Below are positions 1 through 4,966 of a DNA stretch of 5,823 nt, piece after piece. Origin of the DNA: Anaerolineae bacterium (GTDB lineage Bacteria > Chloroflexota > Anaerolineae > B4-G1); contig JAUXFI010000134.1 in the NCBI GenBank assembly GCA_030620125.1, positions 1-5,823 of the forward strand, in the 5' to 3' direction. The translations under genes were made by a program, and so were the position numbers. The notes below the pieces were generated by a model, which made no database searches, was not told the DNA's origin, and saw only the letters and a list, made by a program, of their open reading frames with translations. Numbering within the stretch: the first letter of the stretch is position 1; every line of letters starts with the position of its first letter.

Positions 1-1
1 A

Positions 2-274
2 AAGCTGCCCGCGAAACTGGCAGAGTTTCGACTGATCGTGAGCCGCTGCCTGTGTGTGGTACACGACCCATCCCCAGCCGATCTGGGACCCTACACGGGG
101 CAAGCCGATCCTGGTGATCTGCCGATTCTGGTGGCGGCATTGCGCGAGGGTTGTGCCTACTTACTGACCTTCAACCTGCGTCACTTCCACCCAGAGAGTA
201 AGTCTATCACAGTACAACGGCCAGGCGACTTTATACTCACCGTTCGCGGTCTGTTGGCCAGCCTGTCCAGCTAG
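2..274 (+). CDS. PIN-domain protein, C-terminal part (5' end outside window)
   Basis: The reading frame is open from the left edge, so only the last 90 residues are seen. A GTG at 38 lies inside the frame but is probably not the true start. The visible part matches the C-terminal half of PIN-domain nucleases. It has an ADPGDLPILVAALREG segment with an acidic residue (Asp codon 116-118) just before a hydrophobic helix, then the strand AYLLTFNLRHF, then a VQRPGDFI end typical of chromosomal PIN proteins with a TFNLRHF motif. PIN proteins are Mg-dependent RNases and most act as VapC-type toxins. The catalytic N-terminal Asp and any antitoxin lie outside the window, so toxin function is inferred. 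The gene is convergent with the penicillin-binding protein gene and the two share a stem-loop between them. Confidence 0.72.
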   Translation, partial: KLPAKLAEFRLIVSRCLCVVHDPSPADLGPYTGQADPGDLPILVAALREGCAYLLTFNLRHFHPESKSITVQRPGDFILTVRGLLASLSS

Positions 275-310
275 CAATGGTAACGAAATCGGGCGCATCT
301 GTGGAACGAG

Positions 311-340
311 CGAGCCCCTGTCCTTCGCGGCAGGGGCTCG
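311..340. terminator. stem-loop between convergent genes, probable bidirectional terminator
   Basis: The arms CGAGCCCCTG (311-320) and CAGGGGCTCG (331-340) are a perfect 10-bp inverted repeat around a 10-base loop. Pairing can extend outward by a G-T and an A-T pair. It lies 36 bases after the stop of the PIN gene and 25 bases after the stop of the pbp gene on the other strand, the usual place for a shared terminator. Neither side has a clear run of T, so it is not a classic intrinsic terminator. It may only protect 3' ends. Confidence 0.65.
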
Positions 341-365
341 TTGGCTTCACGGCTCTGCTGTAAGA

Positions 366-626
366 CTATGGCGTTGGGGTAGGGGTGGAGGTAGGGGTTT
401 CTTCCTCAGGCAGAGTCTCCTCTGGCGTGGGCGTTTCTGTCGGCGTGGGAGAGGATTCCGGCATGGGCGTCTCGGTAACGGTAGGAGTGGTCTCAACGGT
501 TGGTGTGGGGGACGCCGCTTCCGTGGGAGTAGGTGTCGGGCTTGGCGCCGGCGTGAGAGTCGGCATAGGTGTGGGGGTTGTGGCGGGCGTGGGGGACTGC
601 ACCGGCGTCGGTGTCTCGGTCGGGCC
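366..626 (-). repeat. low-complexity Thr-Pro tail coding region of the PBP
   Basis: The last 87 codons encode degenerate TPTP, PTET and SPTP units with Glu-rich stretches near the end (PEETLPEEETPT). On the plus strand this reads as GTGGG/GGCGT-like low-complexity DNA, and it creates spurious open frames on both strands. Such tails are taken to be extended, possibly glycosylated, spacers reaching into or through the cell wall; that role is inferred. The repeats are irregular at DNA level, not a strict tandem array. Confidence 0.8.
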
Positions 627-3479
627 GGCGACGTAGACCTGCACCCGGGCCTCGACGCGATGTTGCTCTCGGTCGAAGGCAGAGATGCGCAATGTGTAGA
701 GGCCGGGGGCCAGGTGGGTGGTGTTCCATTCGGCCAGCAGGCCATCTTGCACCTGCGCCAGGTGCGGCCCGCTGATCCACCCCCAGCCCTGTGGATTGCC
801 GCCGATGCCGTACTGCGCCTCGTAGTGATCAAAGTTGGGCAGTTGGACGGTGCCAATGACCGGCACGACGCCGTGGACAGCGCCCTGGGGGATGGGCTGG
901 GTGATAAAGACCTGCGGGCGACCGGTGCCTTCGGTGCAATACTCGAGGGGCGCTAGCGGCAGGCCCCCAAAGTGCTCCGGGTGAGCCTGGGCCCACTCCC
1001 GTCCCCGCTCGTCGGTGATGACGATCCTCAATTCCTCAATGACCTGGCCGGAGCAGAACTCGTTTGCCAGCAGTCCAGTGAAGGCATCAATCTTTACCTT
1101 CTGGTACCAACCATATTCCTCGCCCAGCGGAGGCTGGTCCTCGGCGAACACTTCTATCTTGCGACGTGTGCAGTACTCGTTGATGCGCGCGCCGGAGTCG
1201 GCGCAGATTTCGTGCTCGACGACGCCGGGCGGGCGCGCGAAATCGCGCACGGGCAGGCCGGCGTGAGCCGCTTCCATAAAGTTGTGCCAGATGGGACCAG
1301 CGCCGGCCGCCCCGGGCAGGTTGATCATCGGGGAGTTGTCAGAGTTGCCCACCCAGACGCCGGTCACCAGGTCGGGGGTGTAGCCGATGGTCAGGGCATC
1401 GCGAAACTCGTCGGTGGTGCCGGTCTTGGCGGCCGCTGGCCGGCCGAGTTCGAGGACGCAGGGGCAGTGGAAGGCACGGCAGCGGGCCTGGACATCGGAA
1501 AGGATGCTGGTGATGAGGTAGGCGTGCTGGGGCGAGATGGCCTGCTCGCCGGCCGGCGCGGAGTTATCCTCCAGGACGTTGCCCCGGCTGTCTTCGATGC
1601 GCAGGATGGGGTTGGGCGGAATACGCGCGCCGCCATTGGCAAAGATGGCGAAGGCACCGGTCATCTCTAGCAGTTTGGTCTCCCCTCCGCCCAACGTGAG
1701 TGCCAGGCCGTAGTGCGGTGGCTGGTCGTAGGGGTAATCGGGGCAGTAGAGTTCGGGATGCGCCAGCGATTCGAGACCCAACCGCGCGCTCATCTCCAAC
1801 ATGCCGTCAACTCCCACGAACTGGAGCGCCTCCACGGCCGGGACGTTGTAAGAGTTGGCGAGCGCGTCGCGCAGGAGCATCGGGCCGTGGTACTTTTCGT
1901 CATAGTTGACCGGGACGTAGGGCGGGTTGGCTCCGTCGGGGAACTCGGTGCGCAGGTCCCACATCAGTGTGGCCGGCGTCCAGCCGTGCTCGAAGGCGGC
2001 GACGTAGGTAAGGGGCTTGATGGAGGAGCCGGGCTGGCGGCAGCGCAGCGCAACGTTGACCTGGCCGTCAATCTCCTCGTTGTCAAAGTCGGCACTGCCA
2101 ACCATTGCCAGGATATGGCCGGTGGCCGGGTCGAGCGTGACGAGAGCGCTGTTGGTCGCGTTACGGTCGGCCAGGTCGGCCACGCCCTCGCGCACGGCCT
2201 GCTCGGCCAGCGCCTGCAAGTGGGGGTCAAGCGTGGTGTAGATGCGCAGGCCCGTGCCCCGGTACAGCGCCTCAGGGCCATAAATCGCCTCCACCGTCTG
2301 CCGCACGTAGGCGACGAAGTGGGGAGCAGTGGCAAAGTCGAGCCGGGGGGCCTTGAACTCATAGTTGCGCATCTCGGCTGCCGCCGCCTCAGCCTCCGCA
2401 AGGCTGATGTGGCCGTCCTCGACCATCAGCCCGAGCACGTCCTCCTGCCGGGCGAGGGCCAGGTCGTGGCCACCGCCGAAGGGGTCGTAGGTGGCCGGTG
2501 ACTGGGGCAATCCGGCGAGGAAGGAAGCCTGTGACAGCGTTAGGTCGACCGCATCCACGCCAAAGTAGGTCTCAGCGGCGGCCTGGATGCCGTAGGCCAG
2601 GTTGCCGTAGTAATTCTCGTTGAGGTAAATCTCCAGGATGGTGTCCTTGGGGTAGGTGCGCGTCAGCTCGGCGGCCAGGACGATCTCTTTGATCTTGCGC
2701 GAGACGGTCTGTTGCACTCGCTCCTCCGGGGAGAGCAGAACGTTGCGGGCCAACTGCTGGGTGATGGTGCTCCCGCCAGAAACGATTTTCCCTTCTGTGA
2801 AGGCATAGTAGAAAGCGCGGATGATGGCGATGGGATCGAAACCGGGATGGGTGTAAAAATCACGGTCCTCGGTGGCGATGGTGGCCTGGATGAGGAGGGA
2901 TGAGATGTCGCTGAGAGGGACATAGGTGCGCCGTCCTCCCTGTGGGTCCGTGACCTCGTAGAGCGGATTGCCCTCGCGGTCGTATATCTTGCTGCTGACG
3001 AAGGCAGTCTGGCGGGTTTGTAGTTCCTCGGGCGGGGGGAGCCGGTTGGCGATGGTTACGTAGCTGACGCCGATAGCACCGACGGTCAGGAAAAAAAGCA
3101 GTACGACGATGACCACTACGGAAAAGAAAAAGCTCACCAGGGTTCTCCCCCACCCCCCCTGGTTCCCCCCCGGTGCGGGGGTGGCAGCGGGTGGGCTGGG
3201 CGGAACGTAGCCCGGTCGCTGGGGTGGCGGGACTGTGCGGGGCAGGCTGGCGGTGGGCGTCGCGCCGGTAGGCGTCCGGTTCTGGGCGATGGTTGGCTCG
3301 CCCAGGGTGCCCGGTATCTCGCCGGTCTCGACGTCGTCGGGCGAGAGGGCGGGCGTCGGTTGTGTATCGTCTAGCCAGGTGGGTGAGTGGAGCGGCTGAA
3401 CGTACGGGGGCTTGTGAGTCTTGCCTCCGGCCCCAGGCTGTGTGGCTTGTGGTTTTTCTGCGCGATCATTTTCGGGCAT
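366..3479 (-). CDS. class A penicillin-binding protein (PBP1A family), glycosyltransferase 51 + transpeptidase
   Basis: This bifunctional cell-wall enzyme of 1037 residues polymerises lipid II into glycan strands and cross-links the stem peptides outside the membrane. Residues 1-112 are a Pro/Thr-rich, probably disordered cytoplasmic segment. One membrane helix lies at about 114-140. The GT51 domain (about 150-345) shows EDRDFYTHPG with catalytic Glu204, GGSTITQQLARN (235-246), RKIKE with Glu265, and IYLNENYYG (284-292). The transpeptidase domain (about 405-735) has the three expected motifs: SSIK with nucleophile Ser485 and Lys488, SYN (543-545), and KTGTT (685-689). An Ig-like domain similar to the PBP C-terminal type follows (about 855-951), then an 87-residue Thr/Pro/Glu tail (951-1037). 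The start ATG is preceded by AAGGGA with a 7-base spacer. All catalytic motifs are intact. The tail and Ig-like domain are common in Chloroflexota surface proteins. The gene is longer than many PBP1A proteins because of both ends. Confidence 0.96.
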   Translation of the reverse strand: MPENDRAEKPQATQPGAGGKTHKPPYVQPLHSPTWLDDTQPTPALSPDDVETGEIPGTLGEPTIAQNRTPTGATPTASLPRTVPPPQRPGYVPPSPPAATPAPGGNQGGWGRTLVSFFFSVVVIVVLLFFLTVGAIGVSYVTIANRLPPPEELQTRQTAFVSSKIYDREGNPLYEVTDPQGGRRTYVPLSDISSLLIQATIATEDRDFYTHPGFDPIAIIRAFYYAFTEGKIVSGGSTITQQLARNVLLSPEERVQQTVSRKIKEIVLAAELTRTYPKDTILEIYLNENYYGNLAYGIQAAAETYFGVDAVDLTLSQASFLAGLPQSPATYDPFGGGHDLALARQEDVLGLMVEDGHISLAEAEAAAAEMRNYEFKAPRLDFATAPHFVAYVRQTVEAIYGPEALYRGTGLRIYTTLDPHLQALAEQAVREGVADLADRNATNSALVTLDPATGHILAMVGSADFDNEEIDGQVNVALRCRQPGSSIKPLTYVAAFEHGWTPATLMWDLRTEFPDGANPPYVPVNYDEKYHGPMLLRDALANSYNVPAVEALQFVGVDGMLEMSARLGLESLAHPELYCPDYPYDQPPHYGLALTLGGGETKLLEMTGAFAIFANGGARIPPNPILRIEDSRGNVLEDNSAPAGEQAISPQHAYLITSILSDVQARCRAFHCPCVLELGRPAAAKTGTTDEFRDALTIGYTPDLVTGVWVGNSDNSPMINLPGAAGAGPIWHNFMEAAHAGLPVRDFARPPGVVEHEICADSGARINEYCTRRKIEVFAEDQPPLGEEYGWYQKVKIDAFTGLLANEFCSGQVIEELRIVITDERGREWAQAHPEHFGGLPLAPLEYCTEGTGRPQVFITQPIPQGAVHGVVPVIGTVQLPNFDHYEAQYGIGGNPQGWGWISGPHLAQVQDGLLAEWNTTHLAPGLYTLRISAFDREQHRVEARVQVYVAGPTETPTPVQSPTPATTPTPMPTLTPAPSPTPTPTEAASPTPTVETTPTVTETPMPESSPTPTETPTPEETLPEEETPTSTPTPTP

Positions 3480-3486
3480 ATATCCG

Positions 3487-3492
3487 TCCCTT
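3487..3492 (-). promoter_or_regulatory. Shine-Dalgarno site of the pbp gene
   Basis: AAGGGA on the minus strand, 7 bases before the ATG at 3479-3477. It supports this ATG as the start, so the long proline-rich cytoplasmic N-terminus belongs to the protein. Confidence 0.6.
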
Positions 3493-3540
3493 GCAAGTAT
3501 AGACGATACGCGGGCACGCCAGGTTCCGCGCCTGGGGCGA

Positions 3541-3568
3541 ATTATAGCAGGGGGGTTGTAGATTGCAA
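3541..3568 (-). promoter_or_regulatory. sigma70-type promoter of the pbp gene
   Basis: Read on the minus strand, a perfect -10 TATAAT (rc of 3541-3546) stands 16 bases after TTGCAA (rc of 3563-3568, 4 of 6 matches to TTGACA). Transcription would start near 3534, giving a leader of about 55 bases. The leader opens with a small inverted repeat, CCAGG/CCTGG (3519-3523 and 3531-3535). The promoter lies in the stretch where the missing 3' half of mazF would be expected. Confidence 0.7.
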
Positions 3569-3793
3569 ACTGGGGATTGCGGCAAACAACTCAGTTGGGG
3601 TGTACCTCGACCGGGTCAGTACGTTCCTGAGAAGCGGTTCAAAGCATGGTGCCACAGCGCTAAAGGTCAGACGGAATCTGTGATGTGATGGCTGCTACGA
3701 CACAATCGTCACGGGAAGTATTGAACCAGTCTGCCGAAAGCACCAAGGCTGGACGTTGTTTGACCGTCGTCAGGTCAGTGAAGGGGAAGGGTA

Positions 3794-3802
3794 CCAGAAT
3801 GA
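3794..3802. repeat. left copy of 9-bp target-site duplication
   Basis: CCAGAATGA. It matches 3944-3952 exactly, and the two copies lie directly outside the terminal inverted repeats. On the gene strand it is TCATTCTGG, encoding the I-L of the MazF GDIILVPF motif. Confidence 0.85.
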
Positions 3803-3943
3803 GGGTATGGTCATCGTTTGGGCCACCTCGTTTCCAAGGCTCCAAGCCCCCGTCCCGGGGGCGGGTCTACGGGATGGATCTCGCCTAAGATGCCCCCGAG
3901 ACGGGGGCTTGGAGCACAGTCTGGCCGAAACGATGACCAACGC
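3803..3943. mobile_element. 141-bp MITE-like palindromic element inserted in mazF
   Basis: The element is flanked by a 9-bp direct repeat. Its outer ends (3803-3825 and 3922-3943) are imperfect terminal inverted repeats with a perfect 12-base core TGGTCATCGTTT followed by (G/C)GGCCA; about 20 of 23 positions match, with one gap. Inside are 24-bp inverted repeats at 3839-3862 and 3892-3915 that differ at one base. Each arm also contains its own GCCCCC-5-GGGGGC hairpin. The centre (3863-3891) is 29 bases with no coding capacity. At this size it can encode no transposase, so it must have been moved by one supplied in trans. A 9-bp duplication is seen with several IS families (for example IS1, IS256 and the IS10/IS50 group), so the parent family cannot be named from this window. 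Confidence 0.85.
3839..3915. repeat. inner 24-bp inverted repeat of the MITE (large stem-loop)
   Basis: Arms 3839-3862 and 3892-3915 match at 23 of 24 bases around a 29-base loop. In RNA they would form a very stable stem of 24 pairs with one mismatch. Each arm can instead fold alone through GCCCCC/GGGGGC. In the antitoxin-mazF transcript this structure would probably hinder translation or elongation; that effect is inferred. Confidence 0.85.
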
Positions 3944-3952
3944 CCAGAATGA
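3944..3952. repeat. right copy of 9-bp target-site duplication
   Basis: CCAGAATGA, identical to 3794-3802. Together with the element, one copy accounts for a net insertion of 150 bases, a multiple of three. That is why the mazF frame is kept on both sides. Confidence 0.85.
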
Positions 3953-3963
3953 TATCACCTTGT

Positions 3964-4191
3964 TCACAGTCGGTCATATATAGCGTCATCCTCGTTATCC
4001 CAGAACTCGAAGGCTGATTCGGTCATCTTTAGCCAGCCGTAGTCTTCCAAGGAGATGCTCAAGAGGTTGGGGAGCAAGTGAAGAAACTGGTCTCGTTCCT
4101 GAATCTCGAATTCCTGGATGATCTGCACGGCCTGTTGTACTCGGGGACTGAGAGGAGACACTGTGGTCATCAGTCTTCGTTCTTTGATCAC
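3964..4191 (-). CDS. antitoxin of a MazF-type module (now orphan)
   Basis: A 75-residue acidic protein that I take to be the cognate antitoxin of the broken mazF. Residues 15-45 look helical (RVQQAVQIIQEFEIQERDQF). The C-terminus ends in GWLKMTESAFEFWDNEDDAIYDRL-like sequence (52-75), the Trp/acidic tail typical of small antitoxins encoded just before MazF toxins in Chloroflexota and cyanobacteria. This tail would be the toxin-binding part. The start chosen is GTG at 4191: it overlaps the vapC stop as GTGA and has the strong Shine-Dalgarno GGAGGTGAT right before it. An ATG at 4170 (68 residues) is possible but has no good ribosome site. The end overlaps the mazF start by 14 bases. The gene is intact although its toxin is not. 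No DNA-binding fold is evident to me. Confidence 0.8.
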   Translation of the reverse strand: MIKERRLMTTVSPLSPRVQQAVQIIQEFEIQERDQFLHLLPNLLSISLEDYGWLKMTESAFEFWDNEDDAIYDRL

Positions 4192-4592
4192 CAGATCACC
4201 TCCAGCTCCTCCACCGCCGCTAGAGCCCGATCACGGCTCAGAAGTGGCAACCCCAACGAAAACGCCGTGGCCGCGATGATGCGGTCAGGCATGTCGGGTA
4301 CCAGGGAACGAGGTGCCCGTTCCAGAGCCTCGACTACAGCAAAGTCAAGCGGAGCAATCCGGTAACTCTCACTCGTCTCGCGTAGAAGATTCATGGCTGC
4401 CTTCACCAACGTATTGGCAATGCGCTTCTTCTCTGCCAGATAGGTCATCTCGACCAACACGATAGTAGGGATAACTATAGATGCCTCTCCCTCATCAGCC
4501 CGTGAGAAAAGTAAGCGCACCCGGGGCGAAAGACGTGGACTGTCCTGAATGTACCAGATCAGGGCATGGGTGTCTGCGACGTGGGCTTTCAT
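4188..4592 (-). CDS. vapC: VapC-type PIN-domain ribonuclease toxin
   Basis: A 134-residue PIN protein, normal VapC length. The acidic catalytic set is present: Asp7 in VADTHALIWY, Glu48 in TIVLVEMTYLAEKKRI, Asp103 in PDMPDRIIAATA, and Asp121 in LLSRDRAL. VapC toxins are Mg-dependent endoribonucleases that cut tRNA or rRNA; the target here cannot be told. The start is taken at ATG 4592, which overlaps the antitoxin stop as ATGA and directly begins the MKAHVADTHA strand. A start at 4619 would add nine residues that do not fit the family. The stop overlaps the next antitoxin's GTG by 4 bases. Nothing looks broken, so this toxin is expected to be active and held in check by the upstream antitoxin. 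Confidence 0.92.
   Translation of the reverse strand: MKAHVADTHALIWYIQDSPRLSPRVRLLFSRADEGEASIVIPTIVLVEMTYLAEKKRIANTLVKAAMNLLRETSESYRIAPLDFAVVEALERAPRSLVPDMPDRIIAATAFSLGLPLLSRDRALAAVEELEVIW
4195..4203 (-). promoter_or_regulatory. Shine-Dalgarno GGAGGTGAT inside the end of vapC
   Basis: Nine bases on the minus strand fully complementary to the usual 16S rRNA 3' end. GGAGG stands 7 bases before the GTG at 4191. It lies within the last vapC codons (LEVIW-stop) and decides the GTG start of the second antitoxin. Confidence 0.8.
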
Positions 4593-4834
4593 ATCTCCCG
4601 TTCCCCGAAATGTCCCCACATCTCACGCCGTGCTTCGGCAATGTCCTCCTCGGTGATCTCTGACGTGCCAGCCCACAGCCCACCCAACTTTACGATACGC
4701 TCTTGAGAAGCAGGCTGTTTGACCCGCGAACGCAGAAATGCCACGAACTCCCGCAGCAGCCGCAGGCTCTCCGGCGAGAGAAAATCCAGCGCCGATGTGA
4801 TCTCGATCTTTAGCATCGTCACATCCTGAACCAT
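4589..4834 (-). CDS. vapB: VapB-like antitoxin
   Basis: An 81-residue protein immediately before vapC, with which it shares an ATGA stop-start overlap. Residues 18-38 (FLSPESLRLLREFVAFLRSR) are a likely dimerising helix. The C-terminal half has KLGGLWAG (49-56) and ITEEDIAEARREMWGHFGERE (60-80), a tail common in antitoxins paired with PIN toxins, which would block the VapC active site. The start at ATG 4834 is set by GGAGG six bases upstream (rc of 4841-4845). The longer frame from 4897 would start inside the promoter -35 box and is rejected. An internal ATG at 4816 is possible but has a weaker ribosome site. By family precedent the antitoxin, alone or with VapC, probably represses its own promoter. 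Confidence 0.87.
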   Translation of the reverse strand: MVQDVTMLKIEITSALDFLSPESLRLLREFVAFLRSRVKQPASQERIVKLGGLWAGTSEITEEDIAEARREMWGHFGEREI

Positions 4835-4840
4835 CCTACA

Positions 4841-4845
4841 CCTCC
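4841..4845 (-). promoter_or_regulatory. Shine-Dalgarno site of vapB
   Basis: GGAGG (part of GGAGGTGTAGG) on the minus strand, 6 bases before ATG 4834. It fixes the 81-residue form of the antitoxin. Confidence 0.75.
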
Positions 4846-4848
4846 ACA

Positions 4849-4861
4849 AGAAGTCACTTCT
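4849..4861. promoter_or_regulatory. possible operator palindrome at the TA promoter
   Basis: AGAAGTCACTTCT is a perfect 6+6 palindrome around one base. It lies just downstream of the -10 box, at the predicted transcription start and before the Shine-Dalgarno site. Autoregulation by the antitoxin or the VapBC complex is known for the family, so this is a candidate operator. The assignment is inferred. Confidence 0.4.
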
Positions 4862-4869
4862 CACCTTCC

Positions 4870-4897
4870 AGTATAGCGGAAAACGTAAATGCGTCAA
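4870..4897 (-). promoter_or_regulatory. sigma70-type promoter of the vapBC-antitoxin-mazF operon
   Basis: On the minus strand TTGACG (rc of 4892-4897) and TATACT (rc of 4870-4875) are separated by 16 bases, each 5 of 6 to consensus. The start would be near 4863, about 29 bases before the vapB ATG. It is the only clear promoter for the four overlapping genes. Confidence 0.72.
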
Positions 4898-4933
4898 GCA
4901 TAGGTGCGCCCCCCGATACCGCCAGGATGGAGG

Positions 4934-4961
4934 TTGGATATTAGAGATTGGAGACTGGAGA
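4934..4961. repeat. four degenerate 7-bp tandem repeats
   Basis: TTGGATA, TTAGAGA, TTGGAGA and CTGGAGA follow each other without gaps, directly after the 3' end of the maoC-like gene (stop at 4969-4967). Heptamer arrays of this sort occur as intergenic filler in several bacterial groups. No function is evident. Confidence 0.6.
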
Positions 4962-4966
4962 GCAAC

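Larger units (their letters stand above)
3660..3977 (-). pseudogene. mazF/pemK-type toxin gene, interrupted by a MITE and truncated at the 3' end
   Basis: MazF/PemK toxins are sequence-specific endoribonucleases, usually about 110-120 residues. The gene begins at ATG 3977, inside the end of the upstream antitoxin gene (14-base overlap), and reads MTDCEQGDIIL before entering the inserted element. There it runs to an in-frame TAG at 3887-3885, giving a 30-residue dead-end peptide. Past the element the same frame resumes with ILVPFPFTDL, KQRPALVLS and VVAAITSQIPSDL, the classic MazF N-terminal half, and then stops at 3662-3660. Removing the 141-bp element plus one 9-bp duplication restores MTDCEQGDIILVPFPFTDL without a frame change. 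The restored frame still has only 55 codons and lacks the C-terminal half. Neither other frame after the stop reads like MazF. Two independent lesions make a working toxin very unlikely. A TTG-started fragment from 3845 could be translated, but it lacks the GDI strand. Confidence 0.85.

Noticed and set aside
366..640. CRISPR-like or strict tandem repeat array
   Set aside because: The repeats are irregular codon-level TP units inside a coding frame, with no constant repeat and spacer lengths.
347..856. Minus-strand Arg/Pro-rich frame overlapping the pbp 3' end
   Set aside because: It is another frame of the Thr-Pro low-complexity tail; the pbp frame explains the sequence.
972..1670. Plus-strand open frame of 232 codons
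   Set aside because: Also antisense to the pbp gene; no ribosome site or recognisable domain. It is a shadow of the real coding frame.
1713..2501. Long plus-strand open frame of 262 codons
   Set aside because: It lies wholly opposite the transpeptidase domain of the pbp gene. Its Val/Gly/Arg-rich composition is what the reverse complement of GC-rich coding DNA gives, and it has no family motif.
3660..3845. A complete 61-residue MazF starting at 3845
   Set aside because: The first residues come from the inserted element, the start is a TTG within an inverted-repeat arm, and the protein lacks the MazF first strand and its C-terminal half. It is a fragment, not a gene of its own.
3839..3915. 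GC-rich stem-loop as an intrinsic terminator
   Set aside because: No T-run follows on either strand, and the target-site duplication and outer inverted repeats show it is the core of an inserted element.
4835..4897. N-terminal extension of the VapB-like antitoxin from a TTG at 4897
   Set aside because: The TTG is the start of the promoter -35 box, and the strong Shine-Dalgarno site is placed for ATG 4834.
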